From NCBI GenBank assembly GCA_022822065.1, contig JAJECI010000011.1, forward strand, positions 124,001 to 188,000: a stretch of 64,000 nucleotides of DNA, written 5' to 3'. A program made the translations under genes and the position numbers. The notes below the pieces were generated by a model. It did not search any database. It was not told where the DNA came from and saw nothing but the letters and a program-made list of their open reading frames with translations. Numbering within the stretch: position 1 is the first letter of the stretch; each line of letters begins with the position of its first letter. The DNA comes from Candidatus Dadabacteria bacterium (GTDB lineage: Bacteria > Desulfobacterota_D > UBA1144 > Nemesobacterales > Nemesobacteraceae). Below are positions 36,326-45,665 of this stretch, in pieces.

Positions 36326-36928
36326 ATGGAAAGGTTTGTTATTCCCCATCAGCATGAAATCACCAAGGAGGACAGAAGAAGGCTGAACGGCCACGGTTCC
36401 TTGGTTCTGTGGTTCACGGGACTTCCGAGTTCCGGGAAATCCACTCTCGCAAATGAAATCGAAAAAGAACTTATACAGCGAAACCACCGCACCTACATCC
36501 TGGACGGAGACAACGTTAGGATGGGTCTCTGCAAGGACCTCGGTTTTTCCGCCGAGGACCGCGAGGAGAACATAAGGAGAATAGGTGAGGTGTCGAAGCT
36601 TTTCATGGACGCGGGAGTTCTTGTCCTTTCCGCCTTCGTTTCTCCTTACCGCGCCGACCGCGACGCGATAAGGGAGCTTGTGGAGGAAGGGGAATTCGTC
36701 GAGGTATTCGTCGACTGCTCCGTTGAGCAGTGCGAGCAGCGGGACGTAAAGGGGCTTTACAAGAAGGCCAGAGAGGGGGTTATAAAGGGATTTACGGGAA
36801 TTGACGATCCGTACGAGGAGCCTTCTTCCCCCGAGATCGTGGTTAATACGGAGAAACACTCGATCGAGGAGTGCAAGCAGCAGATACTCGATTACCTGAT
36901 CGCGCGCGACGCGGTGAACATGGGATAA
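36326..36928 (+). CDS. cysC: adenylylsulfate kinase
   Basis: A 200-residue kinase that phosphorylates adenosine phosphosulfate to PAPS, the activated sulfate donor. ATG 36326 follows TTGGAGG by seven bases; the longer frame to 36254 has no signal. Walker A is GLPSSGKST (32-40), then ILDGDNVRMGL, ENIRRIGEVSKLF and SPYRADRDAIR, all APS-kinase motifs, and KGLYKKAREGVIKGFTGID near the end. No cysN/cysD sulfurylase gene is adjacent, so here it may serve sulfation rather than assimilation. Confidence 0.93.
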   Translation: MERFVIPHQHEITKEDRRRLNGHGSLVLWFTGLPSSGKSTLANEIEKELIQRNHRTYILDGDNVRMGLCKDLGFSAEDREENIRRIGEVSKLFMDAGVLVLSAFVSPYRADRDAIRELVEEGEFVEVFVDCSVEQCEQRDVKGLYKKAREGVIKGFTGIDDPYEEPSSPEIVVNTEKHSIEECKQQILDYLIARDAVNMG

Positions 36929-37026
36929 GGGGAACCTGGGAGCCGTCTCTCCGCAGCCGCTTCTTTTATTCGCGGTTATAGATCATAATAATAAGATTGC
37001 GTTAAAGTCTTTCTGGGGAAACAAAG

Positions 37027-38322
37027 ATGTCTCTTTCAAACAATGAATCGGGGTCTTCTGACTCGATGAGCCCCGCCGAGTTGATCGGCGGTATCGCGGA
37101 GAATTCAAGAAAAGCCTCAAGGATCTTGGCTTCCGCCCCGTCTTCCCAGAAAAACGACTTTCTTCTGCGCTTCGCGGAACTTCTGGTAAAGGAAACCGAG
37201 AGCCTGCTCTCTGAGAACGCAAAGGACGTCTCGGACGCCGAGGAAAAAGGTCTCTCGGCCGCCCTTGTGGATCGCCTGAGGCTTAATCCCTCGAGGATAA
37301 GCTCCCTGGCCGACGGACTGCGCGAGGTGGCGGAACTTCCCGACCCCGTGGGCAAGATATCGGCAAAGTGGGACAGGCCGAACGGGATTTCCGTTGAGAA
37401 AAAAAGAATTCCCCTGGGCGTGATAGGAATCATTTACGAGTCAAGGCCGGGCGTTACGGCCGACGCCGCGGGGCTCTGCGTTAAATCGGGCAATTCAGTA
37501 ATTCTCCGCGGCGGTTCCGAGACGATAAGATCGAACCTAGCCATCTCCCGGCTCATGGCCGACTCCCTCTCCCAAAGCGGCCTTTCGCCGTATACCGCCC
37601 AGGTCATCCCGGTTGCCGACAGAGAAGTCGTGACCGAGATGCTTAAACTTGAGGAGAAGATAGATCTCATTATTCCCAGGGGAGGGGAGGGGCTCATACG
37701 GTTTGTCGCGGAGAACTCAAGGATTCCGGTTCTCAAGCACTACAAGGGGGTCTGCCACGTTTACGTGGATGAGCACGCGGACCTCGGGATGGCTGAGGAA
37801 ATCTGCCGGAACGCGAAGGTCCAGAGACCCGGCGTTTGCAACTCCATGGAGACAATGCTTGTTCACTCCTCCGTGGCGAGTGACTTCCTGCCCGTCGCGA
37901 TAGAAAGGCTTGAGGGAGAGGGAGTCAGCATAAAGGGCTGTGAGAACACGAGGAACCTTCTTCCCCATCTGGCCCCGGCGACAGAAGAGGACTGGTACGA
38001 AGAGTATCTTGACCTTGTCCTTAACGTAAGGGTTGTTCCCACGATTGACGAGGCTATAAGCCATATACAGACTTACGGCTCCATGCACACGGATGCCATA
38101 GTTACGAAAGACCCCGAGAACTCTGAGAAATTCGTAAAAGAAGTGGATTCCTCCGCTGTCATGGTCAATACGTCGACCAGATTCAATGACGGTTTCCAGC
38201 TGGGCCTTGGCGCCGAAATAGGCATAAGCACTTCAAAACTGCACGCGTTCGGCCCGATGGGGCTTGAGGAACTCACGACTTCGAAATTCGTGGTAAGAGG
38301 AGATGGTCAGGTAAGAAGCTGA
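37027..38322 (+). CDS. proA: gamma-glutamyl phosphate reductase
   Basis: A 431-residue NADPH enzyme that reduces glutamyl phosphate to glutamate semialdehyde in proline synthesis. PLGVIGIIYESRPGVTADAAGL, the cofactor loop GGSETIRSN, and the active-site cysteine in RPGVCNSMETMLVH (about residue 270) with the C-terminal RFNDGFQLGLGAEIGIST are diagnostic. No proB (glutamate kinase) adjoins it. A weak GGGGAAA precedes the ATG. Confidence 0.95.
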   Translation: MSLSNNESGSSDSMSPAELIGGIAENSRKASRILASAPSSQKNDFLLRFAELLVKETESLLSENAKDVSDAEEKGLSAALVDRLRLNPSRISSLADGLREVAELPDPVGKISAKWDRPNGISVEKKRIPLGVIGIIYESRPGVTADAAGLCVKSGNSVILRGGSETIRSNLAISRLMADSLSQSGLSPYTAQVIPVADREVVTEMLKLEEKIDLIIPRGGEGLIRFVAENSRIPVLKHYKGVCHVYVDEHADLGMAEEICRNAKVQRPGVCNSMETMLVHSSVASDFLPVAIERLEGEGVSIKGCENTRNLLPHLAPATEEDWYEEYLDLVLNVRVVPTIDEAISHIQTYGSMHTDAIVTKDPENSEKFVKEVDSSAVMVNTSTRFNDGFQLGLGAEIGISTSKLHAFGPMGLEELTTSKFVVRGDGQVRS

Positions 38323-38399
38323 ACCCCGGGGCGGCTCGGGGGGATTTTCGCGGAATCGCCCGGTTCCGCGAGGGTATGGCAGGGGGCTTTAAAAAACAG

Positions 38400-40061
38400 A
38401 TGCTTGTTGAGCTCAGGCTTAAGAATTTCGCCATAATAGACGAAATCTCCATTAATTTCGGGGGAAACCTTAACATAATCACCGGGGAGACGGGCACCGG
38501 GAAATCCCTCGTCGTTGACGCCATAAACATAATCCTCGGCGACAGGTTTACCGCAGACCACGTTAAATCAGACGACAAACAGACATCGGTGGAGGCTCTT
38601 TTCGAGGTTCCGGGCGACTGCGGTATCGGGGAGAAGCTTGAGCGGTTCGGCATAGGGGATTCTGAAGGCGAGCTTCTAATAAAAAGGGTCTTTAACCCGG
38701 GCGGAAAGAACAGGATTTATATAAACGGTTCGATAGCGACGCTCGGGACGCTCTCTGAGGTAACCGACGGGCTTGTTAACATGTTCGGTCAGCATGAACA
38801 CCAGAGTCTTCTTAAGAAAAGTAATTACTTAAGCTATTTAGACGCTTTTTCTCATCTGGAACATGAACTCTCTGAATACAGGGCCGTTTACACCGAATTC
38901 GTGTGTGCGGAGAATGAACTTGAAGCATTCAGGAAAAAAGAGCGGGAGGGGGCGGAAAAAGAGGATTATCTGAGGTTCCAGGCCGAAGAGATAAAAAAGG
39001 TCTCCCCGGCGCCCAACGAGGATTCAGAGCTTGAGGCTGAGAGGGTGAGGCTTGAGAACTCAGAGAGGTTCTCGTCTTCGCTCGCAAACGCGACCGGGCT
39101 TGTGTACGAGGGAGAGAACTCGGCAATGGGTTTTCTAAAGCAGGCCCTTTCGCATCTTGAACGGGTTTCTGACCTTGATTCATCTCTCGGGGAGCTTCGC
39201 GACAGAGTCGCGGCCGTACTCATAGAAACCGAGGATGTTTTCTACGGTCTGAGTGAGTTCGCGGGAAAGATAGAACACAACCCCCAGAGACTTGAAGAGG
39301 TCCTCTCGAGGCTTGAGGAGATAAGCAGGCTCAAGAGAAAGCACGGGGATTCTATAGAGGAGATAATAAAAAAGCAGCACGAGATCGAATCCGAGCTTGA
39401 AGGCCTTGAGAATTCGGCCGGGATGCTTGAGGAAATCGAGCGAAGAAGGGATTCCCTCCGGGAGAAGGTTTCCGTCGCCGCTTCTTCGATATCGACCGCG
39501 AGAAAGGCGGGAGCCGTGAGGCTTGAGGACCTTTTCTCCGAGCAGGCCGAGTCGGTCGGGCTTAAAAACGCCCGTTTCGAAGTGGAATTTTCTGAAAAGG
39601 ACCTCTCGGGAGATGGCCACGACAGCGTGCAGTTTCTTTTTTCCGCCAACCCGGGCCAGGCTCCTAGGCCCGTTAACAGGGTCGCTTCCGGCGGAGAACT
39701 CTCGAGAATAATGCTTCTGCTTAAAAGCTTCGTTTCCACCGGCGATGCCGGTTCGATCTTCATATTCGACGAAGTGGATGCCGGGATAGGGGGAGTTGTG
39801 GCCGAGAGCATAGGGAGGAAAATAAAAGATCTCTCGGACCAAAGCCAGGTAGTGTGCATAACCCACCTCCCTCAGGTTGCGAAGTTCGCGAACACCCATC
39901 TGCTGGTTGCGAAGGAATCCAGCGAAAGTGAAACGGATGTCTCGGTCGATGCCCTCGGTGAAGAGGAAAGGGTAATGGAAATCGGCAGGATGCTTGCCGG
40001 AAAAAGTGTTTCCAAAAAAACTTTTGAAGTCGCCCGCGAACTGATAAAGGGAGCTAGCTAA
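38400..40061 (+). CDS. recN: DNA repair protein RecN
   Basis: An SMC-like ATPase that acts on double-strand breaks. I prefer ATG 38400 because RecN proteins start MLxELRIKNFAIID; ATG 38376 is also in frame. Walker A is [14 protein letters not shown]; a coiled-coil middle (about residues 150-350) is followed by the signature [16 protein letters not shown] and Walker [13 protein letters not shown], then THLPQVA. Length about 553 residues, as in the family. Its end overlaps the opposite-strand arginine decarboxylase by eight bases. Confidence 0.93.
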   Translation: MLVELRLKNFAIIDEISINFGGNLNIITGETGTGKSLVVDAINIILGDRFTADHVKSDDKQTSVEALFEVPGDCGIGEKLERFGIGDSEGELLIKRVFNPGGKNRIYINGSIATLGTLSEVTDGLVNMFGQHEHQSLLKKSNYLSYLDAFSHLEHELSEYRAVYTEFVCAENELEAFRKKEREGAEKEDYLRFQAEEIKKVSPAPNEDSELEAERVRLENSERFSSSLANATGLVYEGENSAMGFLKQALSHLERVSDLDSSLGELRDRVAAVLIETEDVFYGLSEFAGKIEHNPQRLEEVLSRLEEISRLKRKHGDSIEEIIKKQHEIESELEGLENSAGMLEEIERRRDSLREKVSVAASSISTARKAGAVRLEDLFSEQAESVGLKNARFEVEFSEKDLSGDGHDSVQFLFSANPGQAPRPVNRVASGGELSRIMLLLKSFVSTGDAGSIFIFDEVDAGIGGVVAESIGRKIKDLSDQSQVVCITHLPQVAKFANTHLLVAKESSESETDVSVDALGEEERVMEIGRMLAGKSVSKKTFEVARELIKGAS

Positions 40062-40617
40062 TCGTCTTTGTCTGATAGGAACAGAAAACCACCGCGGTAA
40101 GGACCGTTGTCCAGAGTCCGTTTTTATCCCCCACTGCAGTCTGCGTTATGTTTCTGCTTTTTACCTTGTGCCCGCTTATCTCCCATATGTCTTTCTGCTC
40201 GTCGTAACTTTTATCGGGATCAAAGGGAGCGTTAAGGGTGGTAGCGAGCATGTAGGCGGCAAGATCTTCGGCGTACTCTCCCGCGAGGGTTTCTTTCTGC
40301 CCGTAGCTGTGATGTTCCGAAATGTACCCGTGGCGCGTCTTGTCCTTCGGGATCGCGAGACCGGTGGACGCGGCGATGAGCCTGCTGGGTTCGTTTGTAG
40401 CATTCTCGCTCATTACCACAAACGCTATCTGCCCGGGGGAGAGCATGGTGAGTCCCTGCTTTCTGCTTACGAGCTGGCAGCCCGGGGGAAATATGCTTGA
40501 AACCTTGACCAGATTGAACTCCGCGATCCGGGCATTCCGTAAGGCAAGTTCAAAGCTTGAGAGTCTTTCCTTGTGCTTGCCCACTCCCTTGGTTACAAAA
40601 GCTTTCGTAGGGGTCAA
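40054..40617 (-). CDS. pdaD: pyruvoyl-dependent arginine decarboxylase
   Basis: A 187-residue enzyme converting arginine to agmatine for polyamine synthesis. Family motifs: a start [16 protein letters not shown], the self-cleavage region [12 protein letters not shown] with Ser40-Ser41 that would generate the pyruvoyl group, and [10 protein letters not shown] with [15 protein letters not shown]. It begins at a TTG with AAGGAGT eight bases upstream. Common in archaea and in some deltaproteobacterial-grade and Chlamydia-type bacteria. Divergent from nfo, so each has its own promoter in the short gap. Confidence 0.93.
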   Translation of the reverse strand: MTPTKAFVTKGVGKHKERLSSFELALRNARIAEFNLVKVSSIFPPGCQLVSRKQGLTMLSPGQIAFVVMSENATNEPSRLIAASTGLAIPKDKTRHGYISEHHSYGQKETLAGEYAEDLAAYMLATTLNAPFDPDKSYDEQKDIWEISGHKVKSRNITQTAVGDKNGLWTTVLTAVVFCSYQTKTIS

Positions 40618-40646
40618 CTAACCACTCCTTCTAAGTCTGCATTCAA

Positions 40647-40673
40647 GTTATATTTACGGGGTGAATTTGTCAA
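40647..40673 (-). promoter_or_regulatory. possible promoter of the arginine decarboxylase gene
   Basis: On the minus strand TTGACA (40673-40668), a 15-base spacer and TATAAC (40652-40647). The spacer is shorter than usual, so the call is tentative. Confidence 0.4.
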
Positions 40674-40689
40674 ACGGGGGTAAAACGCG

Positions 40690-41526
40690 ATGAAATTCGG
40701 AGCGCATGTTTCAATAGCCGGCGGGATTGAGAACGCTCCGCTTAGGGCGAGGCAGCTTGGATGCGAGTGCTTTCAGATGTTCACCCGTTCGCCAAGAGGC
40801 GGCAAACCCCCGGAACTCGAAGACCGCCTGCTCGAAGCCTTTTTTCTTAACTGCTCGGAGGCTTCCATAAGCGACTACTACGTCCACACTCCCTATTTCA
40901 TAAACCTGGCTTCCGGGAAAGAGGACCTGAGAGGAAAAAGCGTGGACCTGGTAAGGGAGGAGCTTGAAAGATCGAGCGCCCTTGGGGTGAAATACATGAT
41001 GACCCACATAGGAAGCGCAAAGGGGCTGGAGAGAGATACGGCTGTAAGCAACGTGGTCGACTCCATTCTGAGGGTTCTTCGGGGTTATAGCGGCACGACA
41101 GAGCTTCTGCTCGAGAACACGGCGGGGCAGGGGCATACCATAGGGGCCAGCTTCGAGGAGATTTCTCTCATACTGAAAAGCGTCGCGTATGACGATCTTG
41201 GGGTCTGTATGGATACGGCCCACATGTTTGCTTCCGGATACGATATAAGGACCCGCGAGGGCGTGGAGGAACTCGTAGAACACATCGGCGCCATGTTTGC
41301 TCCCGGGACCGTGAAACTCGTTCACGCGAACGATTCCAAGGCCGAGTTCAATTCAAGCAAGGACCGCCATGAACATCCAGGGGAGGGAAAGATAGGGATT
41401 GACTGCTTTCGGGCCATGGTCGAGAACCCGTTTTTCGAGGACCTTGACATGATAGTGGAAATGCCCCCTCCCGAGGTGTCAAAGGACGTCGAGCTTCTTA
41501 AGAAGCTGAGGGACGAAGGCATCTGA
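40690..41526 (+). CDS. nfo: endonuclease IV (AP endonuclease)
   Basis: A 278-residue zinc nuclease that cuts DNA at abasic sites in base excision repair. It begins KFGAHVSIAGGIENAPLRA, followed by YYVHTPYFINLAS, LLLENTAGQGHTIGASFEE, MDTAHMFASGYDI and HANDSKAEFNSSKDRHEHPG, covering the trinuclear zinc ligands. Length is typical. Divergent from the arginine decarboxylase and convergent with the PurN-like gene, two bases apart. Confidence 0.96.
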   Translation: MKFGAHVSIAGGIENAPLRARQLGCECFQMFTRSPRGGKPPELEDRLLEAFFLNCSEASISDYYVHTPYFINLASGKEDLRGKSVDLVREELERSSALGVKYMMTHIGSAKGLERDTAVSNVVDSILRVLRGYSGTTELLLENTAGQGHTIGASFEEISLILKSVAYDDLGVCMDTAHMFASGYDIRTREGVEELVEHIGAMFAPGTVKLVHANDSKAEFNSSKDRHEHPGEGKIGIDCFRAMVENPFFEDLDMIVEMPPPEVSKDVELLKKLRDEGI

Positions 41527-41528
41527 TT

Positions 41529-42287
41529 TCAGAGCGAGAGCGAAAATCCGTTTTTCCCCGTCCGTTGACCGTCAACGTAGATATTTTTTTCCTCGTCAAT
41601 CGCGACCCTCCCGTTTGCGATCAGGTCGTGGACCACGAAGGGGAAAAGCATCCATTCTCCCTGTTCTCTTATCTTTTCTTCCATTGCCGCGCCGTCACCG
41701 ATGCCGAAACCCTCAAGGGATATGTCAGATGACTGGGCGACCGCGGTTCCGAACCTTGTTTCGGGGTCGTTTTCAAGATAGACGGTGCATCTTATGGTTC
41801 TCTCGCCGTTCTCCAGTGCCTGGACGCACGCGCTTTTGCCTCTTACGAGGTAATCCTTGGTCGTGTTCCCTGGGTAGAGGTTTAAGATCCTGTTTTCGAA
41901 CCTTTCGGTGAAAAGACGGCTAAGCCTTCTCCTGTATCCGGCCAGCACCACGAGATCCGGTTCAAAAACCTCTTCAACAAGAGAAATCACCGCCGAATCG
42001 TAAAGAACCCGTCCGCCTTCATCGGAAGGAGGCTTCCCGAGATCCACGAAGAACTTCTCTGAACTTATGGAGGAGGTTCCGATCTTGAGCGCTTTTGCCT
42101 TTGCGAGAACCGGGGCCTCGGGGTCGTTTGAAAAGACATGCTCTATGGTTCCGTAGTTTTTTTGGCCGTTTTGCTCAAGTTCCGTCTGCCTCGAGTTTAT
42201 TTTCTCGAAGTTTGTTCCTCTGCCCGAGGCAAGAACGAGAATTTTCATCGGCCGGGAGGTGTCTGAGTAAAGCGGCGTTATTTGCAT
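41529..42287 (-). CDS. divergent PurN-like formyltransferase
   Basis: A 252-residue member of the GAR transformylase fold: ILVLASGRGTNFEKI at the N-terminus, DLVVLAGYRRRLSRLF and ILNLYPGNTTKDYL. In PurN the last motif is NxHPSLLPxxxG, with Asn and His catalytic; here the Asn is present but the His is Tyr (N-L-Y-P), and the D-x-GPI region reads ENDPETRFG. The usual purN-purM neighbours are absent. It may therefore act on another substrate or be non-catalytic. The start at 42287 has AAGGGA upstream; ATG 42248 is an alternative. Genuine GAR transformylase activity is doubtful. Confidence 0.65.
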   Translation of the reverse strand: MQITPLYSDTSRPMKILVLASGRGTNFEKINSRQTELEQNGQKNYGTIEHVFSNDPEAPVLAKAKALKIGTSSISSEKFFVDLGKPPSDEGGRVLYDSAVISLVEEVFEPDLVVLAGYRRRLSRLFTERFENRILNLYPGNTTKDYLVRGKSACVQALENGERTIRCTVYLENDPETRFGTAVAQSSDISLEGFGIGDGAAMEEKIREQGEWMLFPFVVHDLIANGRVAIDEEKNIYVDGQRTGKNGFSLSL

Positions 42288-42339
42288 TGATTCCCTTATC
42301 GTTTAATTTTTATGCGATTCCAAGTAAGTGTGACGCGGC

Positions 42340-43221
42340 ATGGCAGAAAGCAGAAACCTGATCATGAGAATCGCTACGGCCGTAGTGGCCGTACCGATAC
42401 TTCTTCTCATATTCTACCACGGGGGAGTCTACTATCTGGCTCTCATGTGCCTGATCGCGGCTCTTTGCTCCATTGAGTTCTTCGCGCTTGCGGGCCCGGA
42501 TATACGGAAGACGAGAAGAATCTATATAACGGCTATCTCCCTGCTTCTGATCATAAGCGCGTTTTTCGACTTCCTGCTTATGAGTCTTTTTTTCACCTTT
42601 TTGATATTTCTTTCCATAATACTCGAATTTCGGAAAAAGGATTTCAGCGACTGTTTGCGAGACCTCGGCATGACCCTTCTGCCACTTATATATTTCGGCT
42701 GGATGCTTGCCCACGGGGTGCTGCTTAGAAACATCCCGGGCGGCGAGGGCGCTTTTAATTACGGCTCGTTTTACGGGGCTCCCGAGGGCATCGGCTTTTT
42801 CCTCGTGGTGCTTGCGGTTTCCTGCACCTTTCTTAACGACGCGGGGGCGTATTCCTTCGGAAAAGCTTTCGGGAAAAAGAAGCTCGCCAGTCATATAAGT
42901 TCAGGCAAGACCGTGGTGGGGCTCATCGGGGGATTTGTTGTTTCGGTCGTAAGCGCCTTCGTGGTGAATATTGTATTCAGCAATCCTCTTCCCGCTCTCT
43001 GGGTGGTTCTTTACGCGGTAATAATAGCCGCGGCCGCGGTTGCCGGCGATCTTTTCGAATCCACCATAAAAAGAGGGGCAGGGGTAAAGGATTCCGGCTC
43101 CCTGATTCCCGGACACGGCGGGGTGCTTGACAGGTTCGACAGCCTGATATTCGTCTTTCCCTGCACATATTACACTTCCCTGGTTTTCTTTCGCCTAAGC
43201 GAGACAGGCGTCGCCCTGTAA
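42340..43221 (+). CDS. cdsA: phosphatidate cytidylyltransferase
   Basis: A 293-residue multi-spanning inner-membrane enzyme making CDP-diacylglycerol for phospholipid synthesis. About eight hydrophobic segments are visible (for example [20 protein letters not shown] and [11 protein letters not shown]-like stretches). The C-terminal signature [20 protein letters not shown] with [13 protein letters not shown] is diagnostic. Its stop lies six bases before ybeY on the same strand, so the two are probably one operon. Confidence 0.95.
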   Translation: MAESRNLIMRIATAVVAVPILLLIFYHGGVYYLALMCLIAALCSIEFFALAGPDIRKTRRIYITAISLLLIISAFFDFLLMSLFFTFLIFLSIILEFRKKDFSDCLRDLGMTLLPLIYFGWMLAHGVLLRNIPGGEGAFNYGSFYGAPEGIGFFLVVLAVSCTFLNDAGAYSFGKAFGKKKLASHISSGKTVVGLIGGFVVSVVSAFVVNIVFSNPLPALWVVLYAVIIAAAAVAGDLFESTIKRGAGVKDSGSLIPGHGGVLDRFDSLIFVFPCTYYTSLVFFRLSETGVAL

Positions 43222-43227
43222 GGATGG

Positions 43228-43668
43228 ATGGAAATGGAAATATCCATAGTGGACAGGGAGGAATTCATTGACGGACCGGGGAGGGAGGAACTGGCGGAGT
43301 TGGTCAAAAGAATACTTGCGTATCTTGATCTCTCCGCCAGAAGCGAGCTCTGCGTCTCGCTTGTGAGCGACGGGGACATGCGGGAACTTAACAGGCAATA
43401 CAGGCAGATTGACGCGACTACGGATGTTCTCTGCTTTCCGCAGAAAAACGAAGCGAACCCCGATCTTCTAGGCGATATAGTGATATCCTACCAGACGGCC
43501 CTCCGTCATTCCCGGAGGCTTGAGATCACGGTTGAAGAGGAACTGCGTTTGCTTATAGTCCACGCGGTCCTGCACCTGCTCGGGTTCGACCACAAGAAGA
43601 AAAAGGAAAGAGAGACGATGCGGGAGAAGGAAAAAGAGGTGCTTAACTACCTTGCCGAGGCGGGGTAG
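43228..43668 (+). CDS. ybeY: rRNA maturation endonuclease YbeY
   Basis: A 146-residue metalloenzyme that processes the 3' end of 16S rRNA. The zinc motif HAVLHLLGFDH (HxxxHxxxxxH) and TTDVLCFP with LGDIVIS are characteristic. Either ATG 43228 or 43234 may start it; AAGGATGG precedes both. It follows cdsA closely. Length is typical. Confidence 0.94.
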   Translation: MEMEISIVDREEFIDGPGREELAELVKRILAYLDLSARSELCVSLVSDGDMRELNRQYRQIDATTDVLCFPQKNEANPDLLGDIVISYQTALRHSRRLEITVEEELRLLIVHAVLHLLGFDHKKKKERETMREKEKEVLNYLAEAG

Positions 43669-43679
43669 TCGTCCTCCGG

Positions 43680-44231
43680 TCACTCCGGTTCCTTAAAATC
43701 CTCTTTAATCTTCTCGATTTCCTTTACCGTAGGCAGGTCCTTCAGGTTCTTAAGGCCGAATGTCTCGAGGAAAAGATCCGTGGTTCTGTAGAGAAAAGGC
43801 TTTCCCGGAACTTCCTTTCTTCCCGCGATCTCGATGAACCTTCTCTCAAGCAGCACGCTCACGCTGCTTGAGCAGTCAACCCCCCTTATCTTTTCAACCT
43901 CGATTTTCGTAATGGGCTGCTTGTAAGCCATTATTGCAAGCACTTCGAGGGCAGCCTTGGAGAGCCTGAACTTCTTTATTTCCTTGTTGAACTCGACTAT
44001 GTATTGCGAATACTCGGGACGGGTCCTGAACTGATATCCCCCGGCGACGCTGCTTAGAACGAAGCTTCGCCCCATCTCCTCCCAGCGCTTCTGGAGTTCG
44101 TCCAGGGCGGCGGTTATCTCTTTTTTCTCGGCATCCTTCAGAAACCCGGAAATTTCCTGAATGGTTAGGGGATGTTTCGAAACGAATATCAAGCATTCTA
44201 TTATATTTTCAAGAGAACTTCTATCGTCCAT
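43680..44231 (-). CDS. scpB: segregation and condensation protein B
   Basis: A 183-residue winged-helix protein that works with ScpA and Smc in chromosome condensation. Motifs: ENIIECLIFVSKHPLTIQEI at the N-terminus and LEVLAIMAYKQPITKIEVEK with VDCSSSVSVLLERRFIE, then GRKEVPGKPFLYRTTDLFLE. It overlaps the end of scpA by 11 bases, so translation is probably coupled. Confidence 0.95.
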   Translation of the reverse strand: MDDRSSLENIIECLIFVSKHPLTIQEISGFLKDAEKKEITAALDELQKRWEEMGRSFVLSSVAGGYQFRTRPEYSQYIVEFNKEIKKFRLSKAALEVLAIMAYKQPITKIEVEKIRGVDCSSSVSVLLERRFIEIAGRKEVPGKPFLYRTTDLFLETFGLKNLKDLPTVKEIEKIKEDFKEPE

Positions 44232-44970
44232 TTTCCTCCCTCAGAATTATCTTTATGGGTTCTTCGAAGGTCGGCTGAAAGACATCCAGTATGCCGTCTT
44301 TCAGCAGTTCCAGTATCGAGAGAAAGGTTACCACGAGGTTCATCCGGTTTTTATCCCCCTCGAAGAGATCCCCGAAGAGAACCTCTTTTTCCCTTCTCAT
44401 TATCTCGATCACCTGATTTTTTCTTTCATCAACGGTGTAGGTCTGCTGGGCAAGGGATATTTCCTTTGTCTCCGCCTTCTCCCTGTCCTCGCACACCTTG
44501 GAGAAGGCGTCCACCAAGGACCAGAGGTCGAATTTTACGAATTCCGTTTCCTCTTCCGGTTCTCCGAAAACTTCCCTGCGATCGTAACCCGCAAGGAAGA
44601 TGTCTTTTCCCAGGATCTCCATCCCCCCGAGCTCAGACGCCGCGTCTCTGTACTTCTCATACTCAAGCAGACGTCTTACGAGTTCCTCTCTGGGATCCTG
44701 CTCCTCTTCTTCGCCTTCTTCCTTTATCGTGGGAAGAAGCATGCGCGATTTTATGTACCCGAGCTCGGCCGCCATGGACATGTAATCCCCGACGATCTCG
44801 AGGTTCACGTCCTTTAGGAAGTCAAGGTATTCAAGGTACTGCTCGGTTATGAGCGCGATGGGTATGTCGTAGATGTCCACCTCGTGTTTCTTTATAAGAT
44901 GGAGCAGGAGATCGAGGGGGCCGTTGAATATCTCGAGCTGTACGCTGTAGGCTGACTGCGGGTCTTCCAT
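44221..44970 (-). CDS. scpA: segregation and condensation protein A
   Basis: A 249-residue kleisin. FNGPLDLLLHLIKKHEVDIY and IPIALITEQYLEYL are the family start; an acidic middle (EEGEEEEQDPREELVRRLLE) and a C-terminal winged helix (VVTFLSILELLKDGILDVFQ) follow. It bridges Smc heads. It is upstream of scpB and overlaps it; the site-2 protease gene lies 23 bases before it on the same strand. Confidence 0.95.
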   Translation of the reverse strand: MEDPQSAYSVQLEIFNGPLDLLLHLIKKHEVDIYDIPIALITEQYLEYLDFLKDVNLEIVGDYMSMAAELGYIKSRMLLPTIKEEGEEEEQDPREELVRRLLEYEKYRDAASELGGMEILGKDIFLAGYDRREVFGEPEEETEFVKFDLWSLVDAFSKVCEDREKAETKEISLAQQTYTVDERKNQVIEIMRREKEVLFGDLFEGDKNRMNLVVTFLSILELLKDGILDVFQPTFEEPIKIILREENGR

Positions 44971-44993
44971 TTCTCCGTTTCTCTCGGCAACCG

Positions 44994-45656
44994 CTACGGG
45001 TTCATCGCCCGGATCACGACCTCAAGTTCGCTCGGGCTGAAATTGCACATCTCTATAAAGATAACCACAGGAACGCGTATGAAGTAGCCCAGGTATTGCC
45101 CTCCGAACAGGAAAAAGGCGAAAAGAATGAATATTCCGTAGGTTTCAAACCTTGCGTACCTGTAAGCGAGGCTGTCGGGAAGCAGTCCGTAGAGCACCCG
45201 CGAGCCGTCAAGCGGCGGAACGGGGATCATGTTGAAGACGGCAAGCACTATCCCTATGTACATGAACCATACGAGCATCCGTGCGGCCACGTCGGCTCCG
45301 CTTCCCGGAGGTATGACCGCGAAGTTCTCGAATATCGCCTTTAGGATCACGGCCGCCGCAATCGCGGTCAGAATGTTTGATACGGGGCCTGCGAGCGCGA
45401 CCATGAGCATGTCTTTTTTCGGGTTCCTGAAGTTCCTCGGGTCGACGGGAACGGGTTTTGCCCATCCGAAATGCACGATAAAAAGCAGCAGGGTTCCCAG
45501 GACATCGAGGTGCACGAGAGGGTTAAGCGAGAGTCTTCCCTGCCTCTTCGCCGTGTCGTCCCCGAGCCTGTAGGCCACAAGTGCGTGGGCGTACTCGTGT
45601 ATGGTAAGGGAGAAAAGGATTACGGGGACCAGTATTATGAGAAATTCATAGTTCAT
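44994..45656 (-). CDS. site-2 protease family membrane protease (M50)
   Basis: A 220-residue integral membrane metalloprotease. The zinc motif HEYAH (in LTIHEYAHALVAYRLGDDTA) lies in the first membrane helix, and NMIPVPPLDGSR supplies the third ligand Asp; LAGPVSNILTAI is typical of the compact (YwhC/Rip3-like, group III) subfamily without PDZ domain. Substrate unknown. It lies between xerD and scpA, a common order in this gene neighbourhood. Confidence 0.9.
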   Translation of the reverse strand: MNYEFLIILVPVILFSLTIHEYAHALVAYRLGDDTAKRQGRLSLNPLVHLDVLGTLLLFIVHFGWAKPVPVDPRNFRNPKKDMLMVALAGPVSNILTAIAAAVILKAIFENFAVIPPGSGADVAARMLVWFMYIGIVLAVFNMIPVPPLDGSRVLYGLLPDSLAYRYARFETYGIFILFAFFLFGGQYLGYFIRVPVVIFIEMCNFSPSELEVVIRAMNP

Positions 45657-45665
45657 ATCGATAGT

